Notes: a model not told the origin generated them from the sequence alone. Shown: positions 8,263-16,630, numbered from the stretch's first letter. The stretch: DNA of 64,000 nucleotides from CBDBJQ01 sp965206405 (GCA_965206405.1 CBDBJQ010000006.1:2170001-2234000), one strand, 5' to 3'. Numbers and translations are program-made.

Positions 8263-9936
8263 TTGACAGTCCTCATCAGCCTGTTTGGTGCCGTTGCCCT
8301 GATGCTCTGGGGCATTCGGATGATCCGCACCGGTATCCTTCGGAGTTTCGGTGCCGAGCTGCGGTGGTTTCTGTCGCTCTCCGCCGATGCCCGACTCAAA
8401 GGGGCCGGGATTGGCTTTGCGGTTACAACCGTCGTTCAGAGCAGTGCGGTAACGGCCCTTATTCTCTCATCCTTCGCCAGCCGGGGCATGATCGGTGGCA
8501 CCACGGCCCTTGCCATTATTTTGGGTGCGGATGTGGGCACCACCATGGTGGTCCAGGTCCTCTCCTTCGGTATCGGCTGGCTGTCGCCGGCCCTGATCGG
8601 CACTGGCGTTGTCCTGTTCCTGACCTCCTCCGAGCGGCGCCGGCGCAATATCGCCCGGGTGCTGATCGGACTCGGCCTCATACTGCTGGCCTTGCATCTG
8701 ATCGGTCAGGCCTCTGTGCCACTGCGCAGCGATGAACGCCTTGCGGTCTTTCTCCAGCTCTTCACCGATCAGCTGATCTTCGCCGTGATCGTAGCCGCCC
8801 TGCTCACATGGCTTGCCCATTCCAGCGTGGCGATTGTCCTGTTCGTGATGTCGCTGGCGGCCCTGGAGGTGCTTAATCTGCAGCTCGCCCTGGCCCTGGT
8901 GCTGGGCGCCAATCTCGGCGGGGCCATCGTTCCCGTAATCATGACCATGGGCGAAAAACCCGCAGGCCGCCGGATTACCGCCGGCAATCTGATGATACGT
9001 TCGATCGGCGTGATCATTGTGTTGCCGCTGCTGCCCTGGATTGAGGGGCATATCGGCGTGCTCGGAGATGACCCCGGACGGGCGATCGCCAACTTCCACA
9101 CGCTCTTCAATCTCCTGCTGGTGCTGAGCTTCCTGCCCCTGGTCGGCCTGGTGGACCGCCTCACTACCCGCCTGATGCCAGCTGCGGCCGAGGATGATGC
9201 GGAACGACCCCGGTATCTGGACCCTTCCGCCCTCGACACCCCGACGGCCGCCCTCACAAGTGCCACGCGCGAAGCCCTGGCGATGGGTGATTCTGTCCGG
9301 GAGATGCTGGTGCAGACCCTGGAGGTATTTCATTCGGATGACGACGTACTCATCCGCACAATCGAGCAGGATGACGATGCGGTGGACCGACAGTATGAGG
9401 CGATCAAGCTCTATGTAACCCGCCTCAGCCGGGAGGAACTCGACGATGCGGAAAGCAATCGCGGCATGGAGATCATGACGTTCACAATCAATCTCGAGCA
9501 TATCGGCGACATAATCGACAAGAATCTAATGGAACTCGCAGCCAAGAAGATGAAGAATCAAGTGAGTTTTTCTGATGCTGGCTTCGGCGAATTGCAGACC
9601 TTCCACGACCGAATCATGCGCAATTTCGATCTCGCCATGAATGTCTTCATGTCTGGAGATCTGACCATGGCCCGCTCGTTGGTGCAGCAGAAGATTGCCG
9701 TCCGCAATCTCGAGCGCACCTATATCGAGCGCCATTTCGAGCGAATCACCGAAAGACGGCAGGATTCCATAGAAACCAGCTCACTGCATGTCGACGTGCT
9801 GCGGGATCTCAAACGAATCAATAGCCATATCACGGCCGTTGCCTACCCGATCCTCGAAAGGGCCGGAGAACTGGCGCCAAGCCGGCTCGTTGGCGATTTT
9901 GAGGATCCTCCCGAAGCAAACCTGAACAATCCCTGA
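8263..9936 (+). CDS. Na/Pi cotransporter family protein with PhoU-like C-terminal domain
   Basis: The 557-residue protein starts at TTG 8263, preceded by AGGAGAG with six-base spacing. The first ~310 residues are membrane-spanning and carry two inverted-repeat signature segments: VVQSSAVTAL (near 55) and the weaker HSSVAIV (near 187). The rest (about 330-557) is helical and hydrophilic, like the PhoU-like tail of bacterial NptA/YjbB-type proteins. The expected role is sodium-coupled phosphate transport, in E. coli YjbB mainly export. Being divergent from the G3P locus, it could balance phosphate released from imported G3P; this is an inference. Confidence 0.9.
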   Translation: MTVLISLFGAVALMLWGIRMIRTGILRSFGAELRWFLSLSADARLKGAGIGFAVTTVVQSSAVTALILSSFASRGMIGGTTALAIILGADVGTTMVVQVLSFGIGWLSPALIGTGVVLFLTSSERRRRNIARVLIGLGLILLALHLIGQASVPLRSDERLAVFLQLFTDQLIFAVIVAALLTWLAHSSVAIVLFVMSLAALEVLNLQLALALVLGANLGGAIVPVIMTMGEKPAGRRITAGNLMIRSIGVIIVLPLLPWIEGHIGVLGDDPGRAIANFHTLFNLLLVLSFLPLVGLVDRLTTRLMPAAAEDDAERPRYLDPSALDTPTAALTSATREALAMGDSVREMLVQTLEVFHSDDDVLIRTIEQDDDAVDRQYEAIKLYVTRLSREELDDAESNRGMEIMTFTINLEHIGDIIDKNLMELAAKKMKNQVSFSDAGFGELQTFHDRIMRNFDLAMNVFMSGDLTMARSLVQQKIAVRNLERTYIERHFERITERRQDSIETSSLHVDVLRDLKRINSHITAVAYPILERAGELAPSRLVGDFEDPPEANLNNP

Positions 9937-9969
9937 TTCAGATATACCCCGTGATATGCCCCGTGATAT

Positions 9970-10318
9970 GCACCACGGCGGTGATGCACGACCACGCGCT
10001 CATGATTGTAGAATATCTCGATCATACGATGTGTTAGCCGGACATCGACATGACGCCCGATCAGGCGGTGTGGCACGGAATAAAAGCTGTGCAGCACCGC
10101 GATATGGTAATCAGGATTAACCTTGGCCTGTTTCCACTCGGCATACTCGAACGGCGTATCGGGCAAGGGGCGCAGTGCGGGGCGCTCAATCTCCAGGAAA
10201 AGGTCTTTCCGCGATCGGCCAACCCGTCGCATGATCCGGGCGTTGAGATCATCGAGCAGTTCGGCGATCGCAACGTTCAGCGCCTCGATGGAAAAGAACT
10301 GCCGGTTGCGCAGCCGAG
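9970..10318 (-). pseudogene. istA: IS21-family transposase IstA, C-terminal fragment
   Basis: The minus strand encodes the C-terminal part of IstA: RLRNRQFFSIEALNVAI, EIERPALRPLP, then YSVPHRLIGRHVDVR. The catalytic core is missing. The fragment is cut on the N-terminal side by an IS1380 remnant, and its 3' end degenerates into a repeated GTGATATG/GGAGCATATC-type sequence. Confidence 0.75.
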
Positions 10319-10353
10319 CTAGCCCGGACGTCTTCATGAAATATCCGGGCTAG
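10319..10353. mobile_element. 27-bp IS1380 solo remnant flanked by CTAG
   Basis: CTAG stands on both sides (10319-10322 and 10350-10353) of a 27-bp core that begins CCCGGA and ends TTCATGAAATATCCGGG, the IS1380-type terminal repeat. This is what remains if almost the whole element is deleted between its two ends. It sits in the IstA fragment. Confidence 0.6.
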
Positions 10354-10732
10354 CCTGAATATTTCATGAACAGGTACCGCTAAATCCCGTATTCGTGTTA
10401 TGATTCAGTTACTTGAAATGATCAAACACAAGGATTTAGCGGTGACAGATTGTACCCCCGATCATCTGGAATTTCCAGCCTGTCGTAAACGCCGGGTAAC
10501 CACCGGCTTCGATGGAGGTCATGTGACGAGCAACGGCGGCGTTTTGCTGCTGCGCGGGGCGGATCACCTGCCGGGATTGACGGCATCGCTTGCCCGGCGG
10601 CTGTCCGACGACCGGCAGGCGGGCAAGGTTGAGCACAGTTTGCGGGATATGCTGCGGCAACGGATCTACAGCCTGCCCCTGGGTTACGGGGACCTGAACG
10701 ACCCTGAGGCCCTGCGCCACGACCAGGCCCGG
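10354..10732 (+). mobile_element. IS1380-family element, 5' fragment
   Basis: It starts with the terminal repeat CCTGAATATTTCATGAAC directly after CTAG, then a transposase start at 10400. The first ~110 residues include RRVTTGFDGGHVTSNGGVLL and SLRDMLRQRIYSLPLGY, the N-terminus of IS1380 transposases. The reading frame is cut near 10732, where sequence of a restriction gene begins, so no catalytic domain is left. A related, inverted copy is at 15947-16369. Confidence 0.75.
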
Positions 10733-11250
10733 CCGGTTCCTGGCGATCACATCGATGGGGCGGCGTGATTGGAAGTCGTCCAGCTCTTCATGGATACGGC
10801 GATTGTCGGCACCCGTCCCATTGGAGGCCTGCACGTTGATCACCATTACGTTGATTCCCGCGTCAGAAGAAAGCTCTCCAGCTCGTGCAGTCTCCTGGAG
10901 TTGTAGATGAAGAACCGCGCCTTCTTGCCGCAGCCTTCAACGAAATGCCCGGCCGTCATCTCCAGCGACTTGGCCACGCCTTCGCGGATGGCGATCGACG
11001 GCACCATGATACGGCACCATGATGATGAACCTGGACCAGCCATAGAGCTTGTTCATCTCGAAAATGGACTTGATATAACAACAGGTCCTGCCCGTGCCGG
11101 TCTCCATCTCGATATTGAGGTTGATGGCCGCGCCGGGTTTGTAGCTGGCTGGCTTCGGTCGGCCATTTTGATCGATGAAAGCGCTTGGGCTTTCCAACAA
11201 AGGCAGGCTCTGGCGCTACTGCACCTTGCGGATATTTTCGAGGGCCGCGC
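10733..11250 (-). pseudogene. Type III restriction endonuclease (Res) fragment, frameshifted
   Basis: The minus strand, in changing frames, encodes a Res N-terminal helicase segment: INLNIEMETGTGRTCCYIKS (Walker A region, GK altered to GR), IFEMNKLYGWSRFIIMVP, SIAIREGVAKSLE, then VMVINVQA and ELDDFQSRRPIDVI. A 13-bp tandem duplication (10998-11010 and 11011-11023) breaks the frame after IIMVP. A second shift lies near 10860. The 3' side is truncated by IS1380. It differs from the intact Res at 25586-28612, so a second type III system once existed here. Confidence 0.75.
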
Positions 11251-11260
11251 TGCACGCGTA

Positions 11261-11350
11261 GCGCGTCAATCAGGATGAGAGGTGCGCGTCAATCAGGATG
11301 AGAGGTGCGCGTCAATCAGGATGAGAGGTGCGCGTCAATCAGGATGAGAA
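11261..11350. repeat. 23-bp tandem repeat (3.9 copies) at an IS21 end
   Basis: Unit GCGCGTCAATCAGGATGAGAGGT repeats from 11261; the last copy ends GAGAATCC. The same unit occurs once at 14104 and again at the window end (63974), each time leading into the same IS21-type right-end sequence. IS21 elements carry repeated IstA-binding sites at their ends, and here the copy number varies. Confidence 0.85.
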
Positions 11351-11664
11351 TCCTTGGCCGCAACGTTTGTGATGGTGGCGGGCTTTTCCGCCACCATCAA
11401 GGTTTTTGTGGGTTTTGACTGTCGCAGAGCGTCAATCCGGTTTGATGTTTGCCGGTGTTGCTCTTTGAGCTTGAGCCTGGCGGCCGGGGCCGTTGGCGGG
11501 TTCAGCGGCTTTGCGCCGGTAGCTTTCCACGTTCATCTCGAAGATTGTCGCGTGGTGGACGAGCCTGTCGACGGCTGCCAGCGTCATTGCCGGATCGGGG
11601 AAGATTGCATTCCATTCTCCGAAGGGCTGGTTGGCTGTGATGAGCATGGATCGTCGCTTCAAAC
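11351..11664 (-). pseudogene. istB: IS21-family helper IstB, C-terminal fragment with element end
   Basis: The minus strand from about 11660 to the stop at 11432 encodes RRSMLITANQPFGEWNAIF, DPAMTLAAVDRLVHHATIFE and NVESYRRKAA, the C-terminus of the IstB ATPase. The non-coding element end continues to the 23-bp repeats. The junction with the Rpn gene's 3' end is abrupt at about 11664, so the element or its deletion reached this gene. Confidence 0.75.
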
Positions 11665-11666
11665 CC

Positions 11667-12719
11667 TCAGTGATCCCTTCGTTCCCCGAACACGGCCGCC
11701 AGATCAGCGGCATCAAGCACCCGGTCCACCCAGCGATCCAGATCATCAATGCTTCCCGCCGCGATCTGTGCGATCACGGGCTCGGGCAGGGGGCCAAACC
11801 GCTTTACCAGCAGGTGCATCAGCAATTTGGCCTCACCTTCCGCAAGGCCTTTGGCTTCGCCTTCCGCAAGCCCTTTTTCACGGCCAAGCGCTTCCCCGGC
11901 GGCAAGCCCCTTGGCTTCGCCTCTGGCTTCGCCTTCTTTTTTCCATGTTTCTGCGAGTGTTCCCATCAGCGCTTTGCCTCCTTCATCGTCTATTCCGTCC
12001 AGGGCCGCTTCCATGTCCAGCTGCGTCCATTCGTATCGTGCCACAAAATAGCGCAGAACGATACCGGCAAAATTCGTGCGAAACGACAGCCGCTGCAGTA
12101 TCTCCACCATATGTTCGTGCGTCATATCGGAGCGGTGCTTCACGAATTTGAGCATAGCCAGGCCTGCCATCACGTCAGGATCATGCGACAGCTCTTCCAT
12201 CGGGATATTGCCGGGATCATGGACCTCGTAAGTGAACGACGGCACATAGCGCGCCATATCCTCACCCGCATCAAACATCTCGCCGAACACCCGCGGCACA
12301 TTCCAGGAATGGCTCCCATGGTAGAACACCAGCGGCACGATGACCGGCAGGGCGCGCAACCTTGCCGCCTGTCCATCCCCGTAGCGAAGCCATATCCGCA
12401 GCATATATCCAAGGATTTGCAGGGGCGTTGCCGGTTCTGAAACCGATTTGTGTTCCAAAAGCACGTAGGCCAGGGCCGGGCGTCCGCCCTTCAGCGTGAT
12501 CTCGAACAGCCCGTCGCTGTGCTTCAGGTGGGCATCCTCGTCGACAAAGCTGCCCGCAACGCGCTTGGGCGGTGTGTCCGCCATCTGCGCGCTGATCCGC
12601 TCCGGCAGGTAATCGCGCAAAAGGGCTGCCGCGCGGTCCTTGTCGTCAATGATGGCGCGGAACAACGCATCATGGGTCGGCTTTACCGGTAGGGTTGTGT
12701 CCTCATCTTCGCTTGTCAC
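11667..12719 (-). CDS. Rpn-family recombination-promoting nuclease/putative transposase
   Basis: The 350-residue protein opens PTHDALFRAIIDD, characteristic of the Rpn (PF04754-like, PD-(D/E)XK) family. The nuclease core contains DGLFEITLKGG and ALAYVLLEHKS, matching the D...ExK-type arrangement. After residue ~265 comes a tail of Gly/Glu/Ala/Lys repeats (GEAKGLAEGEAKGLAEGEAK), common in Rpn proteins, and a short helical end. Rpn proteins make DNA breaks and promote RecA-independent recombination, and some act as mobile defence genes. It appears complete, although its stop adjoins IS21 sequence. Confidence 0.85.
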   Translation of the reverse strand: MTSEDEDTTLPVKPTHDALFRAIIDDKDRAAALLRDYLPERISAQMADTPPKRVAGSFVDEDAHLKHSDGLFEITLKGGRPALAYVLLEHKSVSEPATPLQILGYMLRIWLRYGDGQAARLRALPVIVPLVFYHGSHSWNVPRVFGEMFDAGEDMARYVPSFTYEVHDPGNIPMEELSHDPDVMAGLAMLKFVKHRSDMTHEHMVEILQRLSFRTNFAGIVLRYFVARYEWTQLDMEAALDGIDDEGGKALMGTLAETWKKEGEARGEAKGLAAGEALGREKGLAEGEAKGLAEGEAKLLMHLLVKRFGPLPEPVIAQIAAGSIDDLDRWVDRVLDAADLAAVFGERRDH

Positions 12720-12780
12720 TGGTTATCCCTTCGTCACCGTGTTTCCAACGCGATAGTACGGCCTGAAGGCGGCCGGACGC

Positions 12781-12802
12781 CTTCATGAAATATCCGGGCT
12801 AG
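12781..12802. mobile_element. Solo IS1380 terminal repeat
   Basis: CTTCATGAAATATCCGGG followed by CTAG, identical to the end at 10333-10353, stands alone between the Rpn gene and the antitoxin gene. No transposase sequence accompanies it. Confidence 0.6.
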
Positions 12803-12833
12803 CCCCTGCCCTACCCTCTTTACCTGCACAAGT

Positions 12834-12861
12834 TTTGCATTTTCCGGATAATCCGTATAAT
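12834..12861 (+). promoter_or_regulatory. Sigma-70-type promoter of the phd-parE operon
   Basis: A perfect TATAAT (12856-12861) is preceded by TTTGCA (12834-12839) with 16-base spacing, about 30 bases before the antitoxin start. It is the clearest promoter in the accessory region. Confidence 0.55.
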
Positions 12862-12890
12862 ATGGGTATTACTCTCTAAGCACAAGGCTT

Positions 12891-13169
12891 ATGACCATGA
12901 AAACCATGACCGCATCGGTCGCGAGCAAGGAGTTCGGGCGCTACCTGGACACCGCGCAGCGCGAACCGGTTATCGTGACCAAAAAAAACCGCCCGGTGGC
13001 GGTGACTGTCTCCCTGCAAGATTGGGAGGAGCTTACTCGATTGCGTATTGAGCGCAGCCTTACCCAAGGGCTCGCTGACGTTGAGGCAGGCCACTACGAA
13101 GAGATGAATGACGCCACGACGGCAGACCGACTCGCCCGTTTTAAAGCCCGTATCAGTTCGGAAGCATGA
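12891..13169 (+). CDS. Phd/YefM-family antitoxin
   Basis: The 92-residue protein has the Phd/YefM N-terminal fold: VASKEFGRYLDTAQREPVIV, TKKNRPVAVTVSLQDWEEL. This part binds DNA and the C-terminal ~35 residues would neutralise the toxin. It overlaps the next gene by four bases (ATGA), the standard TA arrangement with the antitoxin first. Confidence 0.9.
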   Translation: MTMKTMTASVASKEFGRYLDTAQREPVIVTKKNRPVAVTVSLQDWEELTRLRIERSLTQGLADVEAGHYEEMNDATTADRLARFKARISSEA

Positions 13170-13507
13170 AGGTAGTCATTACGCAATGCGCAAGCGAAAG
13201 CGAAAGCTTGTGGCCGATATACCTATATCATCTCGACTATTCGCAGGACTACGCAGACCAATTCCAGTATGAGGTGGATCGCTTCATTGTCGAAAATCTG
13301 TGCGCCAATCCCCTGCTTGGGCATATGTACCATGAAGAGCGCGGAATACGCCACCTCATCTTTCAGAGGCGCTACAACGTTTACTACGTTGTTCGTGATG
13401 AAACCGTCTTTGTGCTTTTCATCTATGATGGCCGTATGGACATCAACACTCAGCTCCGCGAGCAAGACGTGAACGTGGAGGCACTGCTCTCAGACAGAGA
13501 TCAGTAG
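13166..13507 (+). CDS. RelE/ParE-superfamily toxin
   Basis: The 113-residue partner of the Phd-type antitoxin. HMYHEERGIRHLIFQRRYNV followed by YYVVRDETVFVLFIYDGRMD is the ParE/RelE core and C-terminal strand. Whether it poisons gyrase (ParE) or cleaves ribosome-bound mRNA (RelE) cannot be told from sequence alone. Short GTTTAGGTT repeats follow the stop. Confidence 0.88.
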   Translation: MKVVITQCASESESLWPIYLYHLDYSQDYADQFQYEVDRFIVENLCANPLLGHMYHEERGIRHLIFQRRYNVYYVVRDETVFVLFIYDGRMDINTQLREQDVNVEALLSDRDQ

Positions 13508-13578
13508 ATATGATTTCAGTTGTTTAGGTTGTTTAGGTTTAACCGATTCTGCCGGATTGGGAAGCCGCTCCTGCTCAC

Positions 13579-13701
13579 TTATCCTGCGACATCGCGGGCG
13601 CGCATGACGGTTTGCCTGCTCGTTTTGATGTCCCGCGCAATCGCAGAGACGCTTTCACCATTGGCCAGTCTTTGACGCACGAGGTCTCTGACAATATGTT
13701 G
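13579..13701 (-). pseudogene. Serine recombinase C-terminal HTH fragment
   Basis: On the minus strand about 40 codons read VRDLVRQRLANGESVSAIAR, DIKTSRQTVMRARDVAG, then stop at 13579. This is the C-terminal helix-turn-helix of resolvase/invertase-type recombinases. Nothing of the catalytic domain is next to it; the IS66 fragment adjoins upstream. Confidence 0.55.
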
Positions 13702-13711
13702 AAACGCTCGC

Positions 13712-14042
13712 ATTCACCGTTTGCACCCGTAAAACCGAGATTATTGCGGATTTGCGCCGTGCCAACATGGTTGCGTCCGATGAAACCGGCATCCGCATTG
13801 AAGGATTGAATGGCTATCACTGGGTGTTTATGAGCCATGAGGCGATTGTCCACGAAGCCCAACTCAGCCGTGCCGCCCAAGTCGTGCGCGATGTTATGGG
13901 GGATCACCGCCCCGCACTCTGGTTGTCGGATGGATATTCGGCCCGGCAAAACCACGGCGACTGCCATCAGACTTGTCTGGCGCATCTGGCCCGCGATATC
14001 GCCTATGCGGTAGAAGCCAGCGATGACAGGGTGCCGATGCGG
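13712..14042 (+). pseudogene. IS66-family transposase fragment
   Basis: About 110 codons of the IS66 DDE core: MVASDETGIRIEGLNGYHWV (first catalytic Asp in SDET), VVRDVMGDHRPALWLSDGYS, CHQTCLAHLARDIAYAVEA. Both ends are missing; the right side is cut by an IS1380 terminal repeat at 14043. Confidence 0.7.
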
Positions 14043-14320
14043 CTAACCCGGATATTTCATGAAGACGCACGGCGGTGTAGCGCGACAATCTGGGTGAGAG
14101 GTGCGCGTCAATCAGGATGAGAATCCTTGGCCGCGACGTTTGTGATGGTGGCGGGCTTTTCCGCCACAATCAAGGTTTTTGTGGGTTTTGATTGTCGCAG
14201 AGCGTCAATCTGGTTTGATGTTTGCCGGTGTTGCTCTTTGAGCTTGAGCCTGGCGGCCGGGGCCGTTGGCGTGTTCAGCGGCTTTGCGCCGGTAGCTTTC
14301 CACGTTCATCTCGAAGATCG
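14043..14320. mobile_element. IS1380 terminal repeat followed by IS21 right end with IstB tail
   Basis: CTAA-CCCGGATATTTCATGAAGACG (14043-14067) is an IS1380 end. After a ~25-bp link comes GTGAGAGGTGCGCGTCAATC and then 220 bp nearly identical to 11330-11555, including the minus-strand IstB tail IFEMNVESYRRKAA ending at 14205. It is the second copy of the IS21 end in the window and carries only one copy of the 23-bp unit. Confidence 0.7.
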
Positions 14321-14322
14321 CC

Positions 14323-14598
14323 CGCGGTGCGTCCCGTGCAGCGCGCCGGCATGCCCTGGACATGGCCGTGAACGACTTCTTCGACCACACCGGATCGGAT
14401 GGATAGAACTCGGCGGACCGGCTCCGGGACGAAGGCTGCACCGGCGTTCTTGCAGAGAACATCGCCTGGGGTAAGAAGTTCGACAAATTCAGCGTCCAGG
14501 AGGCCTGGATGAATTCGCCCGGGCACCGTCGCAACATGCTCCTGCCGGACGTTCGTGTCTACGGGGTCGAGCAGGTTGACGATCAAGGGGTGATAACA
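14323..14598 (+). pseudogene. CAP/SCP-domain (PR-1-like) secreted protein, fragment with internal stop
   Basis: The plus-strand frame reads HALDMAVNDFFDHTGSDG, stop, NSADRLRDEGC, AENIAWG, VQEAWMNSPGHRRNMLLPD. These are CAP-domain motifs, including the helix with His and the SPGHRRNML signature. The in-frame TAG near 14407 and the missing N-terminus (replaced by IS21 sequence) mark it as dead. Confidence 0.7.
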
Positions 14599-14607
14599 GC
14601 AAAGCCC

Positions 14608-14940
14608 CTACCCCGCTGCTCTGTCCAGAACCTCTTCAGCCCATTGGTTCAGGCTCTTACCTGAAATCTCCGCTGCAAGTGCTGCCTTGCGGTGAACCTC
14701 TGGATCGACACGGAACATGACTCGGCCGGAGAAGGTTTTTTGAGGTTCTTTGCCGATCTTGGCGCAAGTCTCGATGTAGTCTTCAACCGACTCATGAAAG
14801 GCACTCCGCAAAGCTTCTACGGTGTCCGCATGAAAGCCAACACCATCGCGGATACCGGCGATGTGTCCTGTGAAGATTCCATCGTCGTCGTCATACGCGA
14901 TGCGGGCCGAATAGCCCTTGTAGCTCATGGAATTGGTCAT
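14608..14940 (-). CDS. hicB: HicB-family antitoxin
   Basis: The 110-residue protein combines a degraded RNase-H-like HicB domain (YSARIAYDDDDGIFTGHIAG, ALRSAFHESVEDYIETC) with a C-terminal ribbon/HTH DNA-binding segment (HRKAALAAEISGKSLNQWAE). It neutralises HicA and binds the operon operator. Its start overlaps the hicA stop by ATGA, so order is hicA-hicB. Confidence 0.9.
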   Translation of the reverse strand: MTNSMSYKGYSARIAYDDDDGIFTGHIAGIRDGVGFHADTVEALRSAFHESVEDYIETCAKIGKEPQKTFSGRVMFRVDPEVHRKAALAAEISGKSLNQWAEEVLDRAAG

Positions 14941-15191
14941 GGCGTTACTCCGATTCGTTCCAGAAACGCGCGGGCGGCGCGCACCTGATAGCGTTTGGCT
15001 TCCTTGGCGGGGTGCGGGCGGTGAAACGTCTCAACCTCGCCATCCTTCTCGAGCCGCACCCGCGAGCCGCGCCCTTCGATTACCTGTGCGCCAGCGGCAA
15101 CAAGCAAATGCTCGACCGCTGACCATTCGATTGTTCCTGACACTGGGTCTGTGAAGACAACGGTCAGAGTCTTGCGGTGTTTGCTGTTCAT
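14937..15191 (-). CDS. hicA: HicA-family mRNA interferase toxin
   Basis: From ATG 15191 the product is 84 residues. It has the dsRBD-like HicA fold: IEWSAVEHLLVAAGAQVIEG, GSRVRLEKDGEVETFHRPHP with the catalytic His in the FHRPHP segment, and KRYQVRAARAFLERIG. It would cleave mRNA when HicB is lost. The frame is open further upstream, but that extension spans the palindromic operator. Confidence 0.9.
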   Translation of the reverse strand: MNSKHRKTLTVVFTDPVSGTIEWSAVEHLLVAAGAQVIEGRGSRVRLEKDGEVETFHRPHPAKEAKRYQVRAARAFLERIGVTP

Positions 15192-15535
15192 CAAGCTATG
15201 TAACAAGTGCTTGCATATACTGCAAGCACTAATTCTTTTTCTCAGCCCTTCTCTGGCTCTGCCAAAGTGGCCGTGATTGCTGCTGAGGTGAGCTGGTTGA
15301 GGCTGGCTAATGCAAGGCGCAAAGGCACTATGCATGCAAGCATGCTTACATGTCTTGCGTCTTGTAGGCTTTCCACATTCTGAGAAAGAGCTGTTTCTTT
15401 GACCCATGGCTGAAGCCAAATTCGCGCCCTGCCCTTGGTTTGCTCGTAATGACACTCCCCTGGCTAAAGCCGAGGGGTTTCTTCTGTCTGCCTGACCCGT
15501 CCTGACGGATGGTGCTTACGCACCCCGCAGTCGGG
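15192..15535. other. Gene-free stretch with IS200/IS605-like end hairpin
   Basis: Apart from the hicAB operator, the only structure is CCCCTGGCTAAAGCCGAGGGG followed by TTTC near 15451-15475. This hairpin resembles the right ends of IS200/IS605-group elements, where an imperfect hairpin follows the tnpB/orfB stop. No orfB remains. The recombinase fragment begins right after. Confidence 0.45.
15206..15230. promoter_or_regulatory. HicB operator: perfect 10-bp inverted repeat
   Basis: AGTGCTTGCA and TGCAAGCACT flank a five-base spacer, 15 bases upstream of the hicA start. This is the expected place for autoregulation by the HicAB complex. A related GCATGCAAGCATGC element lies about 110 bases further upstream (around 15333-15347). 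Confidence 0.7.
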
Positions 15536-16630
15536 CGGAGGAAACGCTGATCGACAAAGGCTATCTTTACCGGCTGCTCAAAAACCGCGTTTATCGCGGC
15601 GAGGCCGTCCACAAGGGCAAAACTTATCCCGGCGAACACGACGCCATCATCGACGACGACCTCTGGGATCGGGCCCACGCCATCCTGCAGGGAAGCCCTC
15701 GCAAACGGGCCAACAACAGCCGATCCCGGATACCCGCGCTCCTGAAGGGTCTGATCTTCAGCGACACCGGTGCCGCGATGACGCCCACAAGCACGAAGAA
15801 GGGCGCGAAGCTTTACCGCTACTACGTGTCGATGGACGCCATCCGGAACCGCGAGACCGGTGCTGAGACCGCCCCGATGCGGGTCGCTGCCGGAATGGTC
15901 GAGGACGCGGTCGTGACCGAGGTCCGGCGCATACTCCAGACGCTAGCCCGGATATTTCATGAAGGCGTCGGGCCGGTTGGTTTCCCGCCTCAATGCCTGG
16001 TCGTGGCGCAGGGCGTCGTGGTCGTTCAGGTCCTCGTAACCCAGGGGCAGGCTGTAGATCCGTTGCCGCAGCATATCTCGCAAACTGTGCTCAACCTTGC
16101 CCGCCTGCCGGTCGTCGGACAGCCGCCGGGCAAGCGATGCCGTCAATCCCAGCAGGTGATCCGCCCCGCGCAGCAGCAAAACGCCGCCGTTGCTCGTCAC
16201 ATGACCTCCATCGAAGCCGGTGGTTACCCGGCGTTTACGACAAGTTGGAAATTCCAGCTGATCGGGGGTACAATCTGTCACCGCTAAATCCTTGTGTTTG
16301 ATCATTTCAAGTAACTGAATCATAACACGAATACGGGATTTAGCGGTACCTGTTCATGAAATATTCGGGCTAGAAGTCGTGACGCAGGTGATCAAGGCCC
16401 TGAACCAACGGGATGGCGCGGTTTCGGAGGCGGACGCCATCGTGGCATTGCATGAATTCAGCGCGCTCTGGGCGCAACTGTTCCCGGCCGAGCAGACGCG
16501 GATTATTCAGCTTCTGGTGCGTCACGTCACCGTCACCGCCGCAGGGTTGGAGGTCGACATTCGGCGCGAAGGCATCGCGGAGGTCGTCCGCGAGATGGTT
16601 GCGCCGCGCAATTTGGAGGCAGCCGAATGA
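15536..16630 (+). pseudogene. Large serine recombinase, N-terminally truncated and split by a mini-IS1380
   Basis: The plus strand reads DKGYLYRLLKNRVYRGEAVH, PGEHDAIIDDDLWDRAHAIL, LKGLIFSDTGAAMTP and YRYYVSMDAI, the recombinase and zinc-ribbon regions of large serine recombinases. The catalytic N-terminal domain is absent. At 15946 the frame is interrupted by a 423-bp insertion and resumes at 16374 (VVTQVIKALNQ) to the stop at 16630. Removing the insert plus one CTAG copy restores one continuous frame. The stop overlaps the next gene (ATGA). Confidence 0.8.
15943..16373 (-). mobile_element. Mini-IS1380: 423-bp internally deleted element with CTAG target duplication
   Basis: The element 15947-16369 begins CCCGGATATTTCATGAA and ends TTCATGAAATATTCGGG, imperfect inverted repeats, flanked by CTAG on both sides. 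It encodes, on the minus strand, only the first ~110 residues of an IS1380 transposase (from 16323), which then run straight into the other terminal repeat (ending MKYPG). It cannot move by itself but could be mobilised by an intact relative. Confidence 0.8.

Noticed and set aside
8467..9501. 344-codon minus-strand frame opposite the Na/Pi transporter
   Set aside because: Antisense shadow: composition is His/Gln/Arg-rich with no family motifs.
11261..11350. CRISPR-like array of 23-bp repeats
   Set aside because: Repeats are directly adjacent with no spacers and lead into an IS21 end that recurs elsewhere; no cas genes.
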